Below, in pieces: positions 54,827-62,316 of a stretch of DNA of 64,000 nucleotides. A model generated the notes under the pieces. The model made no database searches. It saw only the letters and a program-made list of their open reading frames with translations, and was not told the DNA's origin. This stretch comes from Oscillospiraceae bacterium (lineage in GTDB: Bacteria; Bacillota; Clostridia; Oscillospirales; Acutalibacteraceae). The stretch lies in NCBI GenBank assembly GCA_022650485.1, contig JALCPP010000003.1, positions 124,001-188,000 of the forward strand, written 5' to 3'. A program made the position numbers and the translations under genes. Each line of letters begins with the position of its first letter. The first letter of the stretch is position 1.

Positions 54827-55612
54827 ATGGAAAAGCGTATAAAATTGCTTATTGCAAATGACAGTACGGAGTTTCATAACGACTACGGTCGAGTTTTTGA
54901 AAATTCTGGGTTAGAAGTCGCTTATGCGCAGAAAGATGGAATCAAGCTTCTGGAAAAGATAGAAACGGTCCATCCTGATGTGGTGCTTGCCGATCTGTTT
55001 ATGCCAAGGCTGGACGGAATCGGGGTAATGAAAACAACCGGGACAAAACTGCCCGGGGCAAAACCACTTTTCGTGATTGTCTCCAATTTTACAAGTCCCA
55101 CACTGGAGCGGGAGGTAATGATGTCCGGAGCTGCCTATTTTGCCATCAGTCCGTTTGACGCAGCCGATCTGTCAGACCGGATTGTTCAGCTCTGCCATAT
55201 GAATGGCCTTTCCGCAAACGCGCCGGTACAAACACCGCCAATTTCTTCTCATTCGGAACCGTCCATGGAAATTCAGGTGACGGAAATTCTTCATCAAATT
55301 GGTGTTCCGGCGCACATTAAAGGGTACCATTATCTGCGCGATTCCATTATGATGGCCATTGAAACTCCTGATATTATAAATGCCGTAACAAAACAGCTTT
55401 ACCCTAGTGTTGCAAAAAGATACAACACCACAGCGTCCCGTGTGGAGCGCGCAATACGCCATGCAATTGAAGTGGCGTGGGACCGCGGAGATGTGGATAT
55501 TTTGAATTCCTATTTCGGGTATACTATCCACAATACAAGAGGAAAACCCACCAACTCCGAATTTATCGCTATGATTTCAGACAGGCTCCGGCTTCATATG
55601 AAGACGGCCTGA
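54827..55612 (+). CDS. spo0A: Sporulation master regulator Spo0A with substituted receiver residues
   Basis: A 261-residue response regulator. The DNA-binding half is highly conserved (GVPAHIKGYHYLRDSI, TASRVERAIRHAIEVAW, KPTNSEFIAM). In the receiver, the phosphorylatable Asp is kept (D56 in LADLFMPRLDG). The first acidic residue of the metal pocket is Asn (N11, in ANDSTEF versus ADDNREL in Bacillus), the switch Thr is Ser86, and the invariant Lys of the KPF motif is Ser108 (AISPFD). Phosphorylation or its switching may therefore differ. AGGGGGA precedes the ATG. Directly downstream of spoIVB. Confidence 0.93.
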   Translation: MEKRIKLLIANDSTEFHNDYGRVFENSGLEVAYAQKDGIKLLEKIETVHPDVVLADLFMPRLDGIGVMKTTGTKLPGAKPLFVIVSNFTSPTLEREVMMSGAAYFAISPFDAADLSDRIVQLCHMNGLSANAPVQTPPISSHSEPSMEIQVTEILHQIGVPAHIKGYHYLRDSIMMAIETPDIINAVTKQLYPSVAKRYNTTASRVERAIRHAIEVAWDRGDVDILNSYFGYTIHNTRGKPTNSEFIAMISDRLRLHMKTA

Positions 55613-55720
55613 GCCTGGTACGCAAGCCGCTCTTGAAGGTTCCTGCCCCAATGCATATTTTGAAATTGTGTGTGGGAACAGCGGATAAGCCAATCGGTTT
55701 TTTAATGTAAGACTGATCAA

Positions 55721-55772
55721 CTCCCTTGCTTTATTGGGTATGAATTTTGATTCTATCCATGAAGTAAGGGAG
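55721..55772 (+). terminator. Probable terminator of spo0A
   Basis: Arms 55721-55731 and 55762-55772 pair over 11 positions with one wobble, long loop, then CGTTTTTA. Confidence 0.6.
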
Positions 55773-55978
55773 CGTTTTTATGGTGCGATTTGACGATGGC
55801 ATTAATACAAGAAAAAATTCAGCCGCAATATTTGGAAGAGTGTTTTGCCCATTTTTCAGATATAGGACCGATTAGTAACACAAATATATTTTTAAAGAAA
55901 AGGCCGGGACAGCCAATACCTTGCGGCATGGCTGCCTCGACCTTTTTTTCTGGGCTGTTTTGCACAGCCATTTGCTGG
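55773..55978 (-). terminator. Terminator of the cellodextrin operon
   Basis: A hairpin at about 55900-55948 (AAAGG...GACAGCCA paired with TGGCTG...CCTTT, with internal mismatches) lies just beyond the beta-glucosidase stop. T-rich tracts on both sides make it bidirectional. No gene was seen in the rest of this gap. Confidence 0.65.
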
Positions 55979-57337
55979 TTAAAGATTTTTTCCGTTTTGA
56001 AGAATTACGTCGCGATACCAATGCGCACTGTCTTTTAAAATCCGTTTTTGGGATTGATAATCAACATAAATCAGACCGAACCGCTCGCTGTAACCAAAAC
56101 TCCATTCAAAATTATCCATCAGCGACCAGTAAAAATAGGCGGGGACATCGACCCCTTCTTCAACGGCGCGGCGCAGTTCCAGCAGATGGCGCCGTTCATA
56201 ATTGATTCGGTTTGTGTCATGGATTTTCCCGTCTAAACACATGGCGTCCAGCGCGCAAAATCCATTTTCGCTGATGATGACGGGTTTGCGATACGCTTCG
56301 TACAAAAACTTGGGGCCCCAATACAGGCAGGAAGGAGTGACGGCCCACCCCATGGCGTTTTTGGGGCTGCCGGCGGGAGAAGGCACAGCGCGCCAGCTGT
56401 CACCTTCCGCGCGGACCGGAGTGGCGGAATAAACATTCTGTGCGTAAAAATCGATGGGCGCACTGATTAAAGCCATATCGTTCGGTTCGATTTTCGGCAT
56501 CCAATCGCGATGCTTTTTCCAAAGGACAGAAGGATACTTTCCGCGGAAGATGGGGTCGCTCCACAATGCCGTTCCCATCAGTAGCTGACGGGGGGATTGC
56601 GCCGCTCCCAGAGTTGCTTTTCGCGCGGCTTCTGCGTCGGCCTGTGTTTCAGACGCCGGAATGTAGATGGTGCCGCACTGCGGAATTCCGATTTTCAGTC
56701 CGTCACCGCCGTATTCGCGCAGTGCTTTGACCGCAAGCCCGTGGGCCAGCAGCACATGGTGAACGGCTGTGAGAAGTTCGGGCGGGGAAAGGTGAAGTCC
56801 GGGGGCGTGTTCCCCTGTTCCGCAGCCCAGCCCGATAAAGCATTGGGGCTCGTTTAAAGTGAAATAGTATTTTACTTTTCCGGCAAATCTTTTCGCAATG
56901 ATTTGAACGTAATTGCGAAACCATATGGGGCTGGCGGGATTGAGCCACCCGCCCAGGCTTTGCAGTGCAGCCGGATAATCCCAATGGAAGAGTGTGACAA
57001 ACGGGATGATTCCGTTGCTGTTTAATTCATCAATCAGAGTTTCGTAAAATTGCAGACCGGCTTCATTGACTCGTCCGGTTCCTTCCGGAAGAATCCTTGG
57101 CCACGAAATGGAAAACCGATAGGCTTTCAGTCCAATCTCTTTCATCAGGGCAATATCGTCCCGAAAGCGGTGGTAATGGTCACATGCAAAATCTCCGGTT
57201 TCGTTTTGGTGAATTTTGCCGGGCATATGGCTGAAAGTATCCCAGACGGACGGGCCTTTTCCGTCTTCTGCGGCAGCTCCTTCCAATTGATAGGCAGAGG
57301 TGGCCGCACCCCACATAAAATTTTTCACAAAAGCCAA
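55979..57337 (-). CDS. bglA: GH1 beta-glucosidase / 6-phospho-beta-glucosidase family
   Basis: About 452 residues with full GH1 layout: FVKNFMWGAATSAYQLEGA at the start, the acid/base Glu in TLNEPQ, and the nucleophile Glu in VIISENGF. The aglycone-side YWSLMDNFEWSFGYSERFGLIYVDY segment has the Glu-Trp pair that binds unphosphorylated glucose. This favours beta-glucosidase over the phospho-specific type and agrees with an ABC rather than PTS uptake system. I chose TTG 57337 behind AAAGGGGA; an upstream GTG lacks a site. Confidence 0.92.
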   Translation of the reverse strand: MAFVKNFMWGAATSAYQLEGAAAEDGKGPSVWDTFSHMPGKIHQNETGDFACDHYHRFRDDIALMKEIGLKAYRFSISWPRILPEGTGRVNEAGLQFYETLIDELNSNGIIPFVTLFHWDYPAALQSLGGWLNPASPIWFRNYVQIIAKRFAGKVKYYFTLNEPQCFIGLGCGTGEHAPGLHLSPPELLTAVHHVLLAHGLAVKALREYGGDGLKIGIPQCGTIYIPASETQADAEAARKATLGAAQSPRQLLMGTALWSDPIFRGKYPSVLWKKHRDWMPKIEPNDMALISAPIDFYAQNVYSATPVRAEGDSWRAVPSPAGSPKNAMGWAVTPSCLYWGPKFLYEAYRKPVIISENGFCALDAMCLDGKIHDTNRINYERRHLLELRRAVEEGVDVPAYFYWSLMDNFEWSFGYSERFGLIYVDYQSQKRILKDSAHWYRDVILQNGKNL

Positions 57338-57394
57338 ATTGAGTTCCCCTTTCGCCGCCGTCACGGATTCTCATTCGCGCTTTGAAAATTGAAA

Positions 57395-58252
57395 TTATCC
57401 TTTCACGCTGCCCAGCGTGACACCTCTGACAATGAATTTTGAAAGAAACAGATAGACGATAATTACCGGCATAATCGCAATGGCAATAATCATATACACC
57501 TGGCCCATATCGAACTTTAAAAAATCTGCGCTGCGAAGTTGCGCGATTAAAATGGGCAGGGTTTTATGCTTCGTGCTGTCAATAACCAGCGCGGGCAGAA
57601 AGTAGTTATTCCAGGCTGTGACAAAGGTGAAAATTGCCTGCACCGCCAAAGCGGGTTTCATAATCGGAAGGACAATGTGATTGAACGTTTGGAATTCTCC
57701 AGAGCCGTCAATCCGCGCTGCTTCCACAATTTCCATGGGCAGGCTGGCTTCCATATACTGTTTCATAAAGAAAAATACGACCGGAGCCGCAATGCCGGGC
57801 AGGTACAGCGCGACAAGGCTGTCTTTCAGGTGGATGTCGGTAATCAGCCGAAGAAAGCCCAATGCGGAAACCTGTGTCGGCATCATCATAATCAGCATGA
57901 TAAAGATATATGCAATTTTTTTCAGTTTAAAATCGTAAGCATAAATTCCATATGCGGTTAACACAGAAAAATAAACGCTGAGGGCGGCGGTTAATCCGGA
58001 AACGATCAAACTGTTTTTAATTCCGGAGAAAACCGGAATATTAGCATTTGCCAGTACATTTTTAAAGTTGGCGGCAAAGGACTGGCCCGGCAGAGCCGAA
58101 AATCCTTTCTGAATTTCAAAATTCGACCGTGTCGAATTAACCAGTAAAAGATAAAAGAAGAACAGACACAGAATGCTCAGAACGGCCAGAAAAACATAGC
58201 TGACAACCCGGGCGAGAAAAATTCTGACTCTGTAATTTTCCTGGTGGTTCAT
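57395..58252 (-). CDS. Carbohydrate ABC transporter permease, MalG type
   Basis: A 285-residue inner-membrane permease with six helices and the EAA loop (EAARIDGSGEFQTFNHIVLPIMKPALAV) that docks on the ATPase. It forms the channel with the upstream MalF-type protein. Its ATG overlaps that gene's stop (ATGA). No ATPase gene is in this operon, so a shared MsmX-type ATPase encoded elsewhere is expected. Confidence 0.93.
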   Translation of the reverse strand: MNHQENYRVRIFLARVVSYVFLAVLSILCLFFFYLLLVNSTRSNFEIQKGFSALPGQSFAANFKNVLANANIPVFSGIKNSLIVSGLTAALSVYFSVLTAYGIYAYDFKLKKIAYIFIMLIMMMPTQVSALGFLRLITDIHLKDSLVALYLPGIAAPVVFFFMKQYMEASLPMEIVEAARIDGSGEFQTFNHIVLPIMKPALAVQAIFTFVTAWNNYFLPALVIDSTKHKTLPILIAQLRSADFLKFDMGQVYMIIAIAIMPVIIVYLFLSKFIVRGVTLGSVKG

Positions 58253-59214
58253 TTCACCGCCCCCTTTGCAGCTTTGTGGCTTTTGCGTTTCTTTTGACCG
58301 GATTCGTCCTGGGTCAGCACTTTAAAGACCAGCAGGCAAAGAACGGCGCACAAAAGGAAGAGTACGGTGGATACCGCTCCGGCCATTCCATAGTTTTTAC
58401 TGAACAGGTGGTTGTTCAGATACATGATAATAGTGGTGGAGGTACGATTTGGGCTGCCTTGACCGTTGGTTAGAATCTGCGGTACATCAAACATCTGCAG
58501 TCCGCCAATCATCGAGGTGATCAGGACATAAACCAGAATAGGGTTGATCAGCGGCAGTGTGATTTTCCAGAACATCTGCCAGGAGGAACACCCGTCAATT
58601 TCGGCCGCTTCGTACAGGCCCGTATCAATACCCATGATTGCCGCCATCAGCAAAATGGTTGTATTGCCGAACCACATGAGAAAGTTCATCAGCGCAACCA
58701 GGCTTCTGGTGCCCCAAACGTTTGCTAAAAAGCGGATGGGTTCTGCTGTGATGTGAAGCGATACCAGTGCGCTGTTGATTGGCCCGCTGTCGGAAAAAAG
58801 GGCGAAAAACAGCATGGCAAATGCAGAGGCCATAATCAGGTTTGGCATGTAAATTACCGTTTTAAAGAATCCCTGAACACGCAGCCGGAGGCTCAAACTG
58901 GTGAACAGCGCAGCCAAAATCATGGAAATGACAATCTGCGGGATAAAACCAACAATCCAGAGCAGAAGGGTGTTCCCAAGGTATTTTGGCAAATCTGCTG
59001 AGAACAGTTGAATGTAATTCTGCAGTCCCACAAAATTTGGGCCTATTTGTTTTAAACCGCTGCGGTAAAATTCAAAAAAGCTGTAAAAGAAAGTTGACGC
59101 GAGCGGAATCAGCTGGAAAATTGCAAAGGCCGCGAAAAAGGGAGCAATGAATATGTAACCCCATTTTGCGTAGCTGACGGAGCCTTTCTTTCGGTTTGGT
59201 CTCTTATTACTCAT
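58249..59214 (-). CDS. Carbohydrate ABC transporter permease, MalF type
   Basis: A 321-residue permease with about six helices and the EAA loop (YEAAEIDGCSSWQMFWKITLPLINPILV). Basic N-terminus (MSNKRPNRKKGSVSYAKWGY) points to the cytoplasm. It pairs with the MalG-type permease. Preceded by an intergenic hairpin. Confidence 0.93.
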   Translation of the reverse strand: MSNKRPNRKKGSVSYAKWGYIFIAPFFAAFAIFQLIPLASTFFYSFFEFYRSGLKQIGPNFVGLQNYIQLFSADLPKYLGNTLLLWIVGFIPQIVISMILAALFTSLSLRLRVQGFFKTVIYMPNLIMASAFAMLFFALFSDSGPINSALVSLHITAEPIRFLANVWGTRSLVALMNFLMWFGNTTILLMAAIMGIDTGLYEAAEIDGCSSWQMFWKITLPLINPILVYVLITSMIGGLQMFDVPQILTNGQGSPNRTSTTIIMYLNNHLFSKNYGMAGAVSTVLFLLCAVLCLLVFKVLTQDESGQKKRKSHKAAKGAVK

Positions 59215-59241
59215 AGCAATTCCTATGCCCCTTTAAATAAG

Positions 59242-59271
59242 AAACGGGATGGGCATTTGCCCGCCCCGTTT
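59242..59271 (-). terminator. Hairpin between binding-protein and permease genes
   Basis: 7-bp plus 5-bp stem (59242-59271) with little T-tract on the downstream side. In sugar ABC operons such hairpins usually protect or partly terminate the transcript so the binding protein is made in excess. Confidence 0.65.
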
Positions 59272-59301
59272 AAAATAGCTGAGATTGACCGGATCGTTGC
59301 G

Positions 59302-60750
59302 TTATTCAGGCCATTTGACTTCCGTAAGGTCTGGATATTTTTCTTTAATGTCTTTTTCAAAGTTTGTTTTTGCGGTTTCAAGATCAACAGTGCCGTTGAA
59401 GTAATCGTGGAATACTTTCTGCATGCTTTCATTCAGCCCCTGGTCGTAAGGGCTGGCGTTGCTCATATCAATTTTCTTTGCCGCTGTTGCAAAGAGTTTG
59501 ATGTGGTTCTGGCCGCCGAGGAAGGCTGACTGGTAGTCGCTGCCCGCGATTTCTTCCATCGCTTTCTGATTGTTGGTGTAGTCCTGTGTGTCTGACGTGA
59601 TCGATTTCATAATATTGGCGTCGCAGGTCAGCTTTACCATCACGTCTTTTACAAGGGCCTTATTGTCGGTCCCGGCAGCGCCGCAAATCCAGGTGCCGCC
59701 CCAGTAATAAGGCTGAGAACCTTCGCAGACGGCCCAGTCGCCGTAAATGCCGTTGCCGGCTTCTTCTTTGCCGCCTTCTGCAACCGGTGTGGCCAGCGAG
59801 TTTCCAAGCAGTGTGAAGTTAATGCCCCAGGTGGAATAGAAGAATCCAAAGACTTTGCCTTTGGGGCCCTGGTCGGCAGCCCATGTGTCACTCCACAGGG
59901 TCGATTTATTGTTGTAGCCCTTTTCGGTGTATTCCTTTGTCTGGTCAACCCACTCCATAATGTTCGGGTCCACTTTAACGGTGGTTCCATCCACCCAGGG
60001 AGCGGAAACGTTGTTGGAGAAGGTTCTGTAAGAATCATCAAAGCCGGAAAGCATCTGGTATCCTTTTTTGTTTGCTTTCTGAGCGATTGCGTTGAACTTA
60101 TCCCAGTCGGAAAGGCATTTTTGAACCGTTGTCGGGTCGTCAGAGCCCAGGACATCTTTGGCAATGCTGCGGCGATAGACGAACAGACCTGGGGTTGCCT
60201 GCCAGGAGGTGGCTTTCAGTTTGCCGTCCACCGTTACGATATCCTTTGTGTATTGATACTGCTGGGCAAGGTCCTGATCGCTGAGGCCGAGATCTGCTTT
60301 TACGTCCAGAGTATAATCGGAATCGGTGTATTTGGTGGCGTAGTCGGCTTCAATCAGGAATATGTCGATTTTGTCATCATCCGCAGTAGTGTTTTGTTTC
60401 AGCAGTGCTTCGTCAAGTTTGTTCTGATAGTTGTTGTTGTCGTTGGGGTTGATGGTCCATTTGACCACGGTGCCGTCGTTCAGCGTGGTCGTGGATTTAT
60501 CATCCGCTACGGTCTTGACTTCCGGGTAGTAGGAGTTGAAGCGGCTTTGGAATTCGTCGTTCCAGCACCAGATGTTCAGAACTTTCCCTTCCGCTGCGGC
60601 GGGCGTTCCGGAAGAGGAGTCTGCCTTGGAAGAAACAGGTGCGGCAGAAGCGTTTTCCGGACCGCTTTGGCATCCTGTTGCGGCGGTTAGAACACTGGTG
60701 CCCATCACCAGCGCCAAGGCCAATGAGACGAACCTTTTTGCATTTTTCAT
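59302..60750 (-). CDS. Sugar ABC transporter substrate-binding lipoprotein
   Basis: About 482 residues. A lipoprotein signal (MKNAKRFVSLALALVMGTSVLTAATGC) has its lipobox cysteine near residue 27, then a Ser/Ala linker. The mature family-1 binding fold opens with VLNIWCWNDEFQSRF. The context (GH1, GH94) suggests cellobiose or longer beta-glucosides as ligand. ATG 60750 gives a standard signal peptide; ATG 60762 abuts the GGAGG site and is less likely. Confidence 0.92.
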   Translation of the reverse strand: MKNAKRFVSLALALVMGTSVLTAATGCQSGPENASAAPVSSKADSSSGTPAAAEGKVLNIWCWNDEFQSRFNSYYPEVKTVADDKSTTTLNDGTVVKWTINPNDNNNYQNKLDEALLKQNTTADDDKIDIFLIEADYATKYTDSDYTLDVKADLGLSDQDLAQQYQYTKDIVTVDGKLKATSWQATPGLFVYRRSIAKDVLGSDDPTTVQKCLSDWDKFNAIAQKANKKGYQMLSGFDDSYRTFSNNVSAPWVDGTTVKVDPNIMEWVDQTKEYTEKGYNNKSTLWSDTWAADQGPKGKVFGFFYSTWGINFTLLGNSLATPVAEGGKEEAGNGIYGDWAVCEGSQPYYWGGTWICGAAGTDNKALVKDVMVKLTCDANIMKSITSDTQDYTNNQKAMEEIAGSDYQSAFLGGQNHIKLFATAAKKIDMSNASPYDQGLNESMQKVFHDYFNGTVDLETAKTNFEKDIKEKYPDLTEVKWPE

Positions 60751-60774
60751 AATTGAGTACATCCTCCTTCATCA

Positions 60775-60820
60775 TTGGCGGGCATTCCGCCAAAATATCA
60801 GTATGGCAGTTACGCTGCCA
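60775..60820. repeat. Two perfect hairpins between lacI and the binding-protein gene
   Basis: TTGGCGG/CCGCCAA (60775-60781 with 60787-60793) and TGGCAG/CTGCCA (60804-60809 with 60815-60820). Neither has a T-run. They may stabilise or partly attenuate the lacI-to-transporter transcript. Confidence 0.6.
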
Positions 60821-60832
60821 ATTACTGCTTCA

Positions 60833-61852
60833 TTAGCATAGCTTTGCTACGGATTTTCCCTCAATCAGGTGGCCGCTGACGGTTACGTTTTCAGCAATAG
60901 TGGTCAGCGGATGTTCAATTAATTCAATCAATCTGCGGGCAGCTTCGCGCCCCATACGGTCGGTGTCCTGCTGCAGAGTGGTCAGCTGCGGTTTAATTAC
61001 TTGGGATAATGCGATTCCATCGTATCCTGCAATAGAGATATCATCTGGAATCTTCAGGCCGGCGGCTTCAATTGCTTCCATCCCGCCCATTGCGGCATAG
61101 TCGTCAGGCATGACGATACAGGTGGGGCGGTTGGGCAGTGCCAGAAGCCGGCTGACACATTCTTTGGTTGTTTGGGTGTCGTGGTAAGCGGATAGAATCA
61201 AATACTCCGGGGGAACCTCGACTCCTAATTCCATGAGAGTTCGGCAGAAACTGGTGACACGCTGTTCCGTTACGGCTGATTTTTTGCCGTGCACATAAGC
61301 AATTTTTCTGTGCCCCATTTGATAGAGATAAGAAACCAGCTCATGCATTCCAACCACATTGTTGGAATTGATGCTGGTGCGGTTATTAAAGACATGGTCG
61401 ATGGTCACAACGGGAAGACTGCCGTTGATCAGTTCAAGCACTTCCCGCTGAAGAAAGTCCACACAAGCGATGCAGATTCCGTCGACATTTCGGTATTGGC
61501 AGTGTTCCAGGTAAGTCATCGGGTGGCTGCCGCCCACATTCATATTGTGGTTGATAAAAGTGATGTCATAGGAGCTCGACTCCGCCTCTTCTTTGAATCC
61601 GTTCAGAACGGCGGCGAAATAGTCCTGGGTTAATCCGCTGTTGGATTCATCTGCAAACAAGACACCAAGGTTATAAGTTCGGTTCGTCTTCAGCGCTCTG
61701 GCGAGCGAATTTGGAAAATATCCGAACTCTTCCGCTGTTTTTAAAACGCGTTCCCTCGTGGAACTGCTGACATCGCTGTAGCTGTTCAGCGCTTTGCTGA
61801 CGGTAGAAACGGAAAGGCCGCATTTCATTGCAATGTCCTTGATGTTTGCCAC
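60833..61852 (-). CDS. LacI-family transcriptional repressor of the cellodextrin locus
   Basis: A 339-residue regulator. The N-terminal helix-turn-helix and hinge (IKDIAMKCGLSVSTVSKALNSYSDVSSSTRERVLKTAEEFGYFPNSLARAL) precede a periplasmic-binding-like sugar sensor domain. GTG 61852 follows GGAGGG. It is upstream of, and in line with, the transporter and beta-glucosidase genes. A related operator word (CGTTTTCG) lies near its own transcription start, and a full palindrome lies before the GH94 gene, so it probably controls both directions. Confidence 0.92.
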   Translation of the reverse strand: MANIKDIAMKCGLSVSTVSKALNSYSDVSSSTRERVLKTAEEFGYFPNSLARALKTNRTYNLGVLFADESNSGLTQDYFAAVLNGFKEEAESSSYDITFINHNMNVGGSHPMTYLEHCQYRNVDGICIACVDFLQREVLELINGSLPVVTIDHVFNNRTSINSNNVVGMHELVSYLYQMGHRKIAYVHGKKSAVTEQRVTSFCRTLMELGVEVPPEYLILSAYHDTQTTKECVSRLLALPNRPTCIVMPDDYAAMGGMEAIEAAGLKIPDDISIAGYDGIALSQVIKPQLTTLQQDTDRMGREAARRLIELIEHPLTTIAENVTVSGHLIEGKSVAKLC

Positions 61853-61877
61853 AGGAATCCCTCCTAAAGGTCTAAAT

Positions 61878-61921
61878 CGTTTTCGTAACCACAGTATAAT
61901 ATATTATATACAATTTTGCAA
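61878..61921 (-). promoter_or_regulatory. Promoter and operator half-site of the lacI operon
   Basis: Reverse-strand TTGCAA (61916-61921) and TATACT (61893-61898), 17 bases apart. CGTTTTCG (61878-61885), which matches half of the palindrome at 62254-62267, falls at about +1 to +10. This fits autorepression. Confidence 0.7.
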
Positions 61922-62253
61922 TACATTTATTTAAAAAAATATGTAAAATAGTTTAATGACCCGAAGATATAAAATAAGTATAAGAATTATAGCAGCTTTA
62001 TATTTCATGCTTTATGAAAGACGCAACGATTAACGAAAATATTTTAGGAAATGTTTGCTCTGAAAGTGGTCGGAAAGAATAGCTAAGATAATTTGAATTT
62101 TTATATTACAGAATAATAAATCCTTAATGCACGACAAAATCACGATGATATCCTTGTGACAGATGACGAAATTGTGAAATATACTTGATTTTATTTAAAA
62201 TATCTTATAAACTAAAGTCGTAAAAAAGATTGACAGAGTTCAGCTGAAAAAAG
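61922..62253 (+). promoter_or_regulatory. AT-rich gap with the GH94 promoter
   Basis: About 330 AT-rich bases without a gene. TTGATT (62185-62190) and TAAACT (62208-62213), 17 bases apart, form the best forward promoter for the phosphorylase gene. A TTGACA at 62230-62235 has no matching -10. Confidence 0.55.
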
Positions 62254-62267
62254 CGAAAACGTTTTCG
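62254..62267. promoter_or_regulatory. LacI-type operator upstream of the GH94 gene
   Basis: Perfect 14-bp palindrome CGAAAACGTTTTCG. It has the central CG and the form of LacI/GalR-family and catabolite (cre-like) operators. It lies about 35 bases downstream of the predicted transcription start, suiting a roadblock repressor. Confidence 0.85.
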
Positions 62268-62316
62268 ATTTCAGGCTGATTGCAATACATTTTGTCGGAA
62301 ATGAGGAACGACATCT

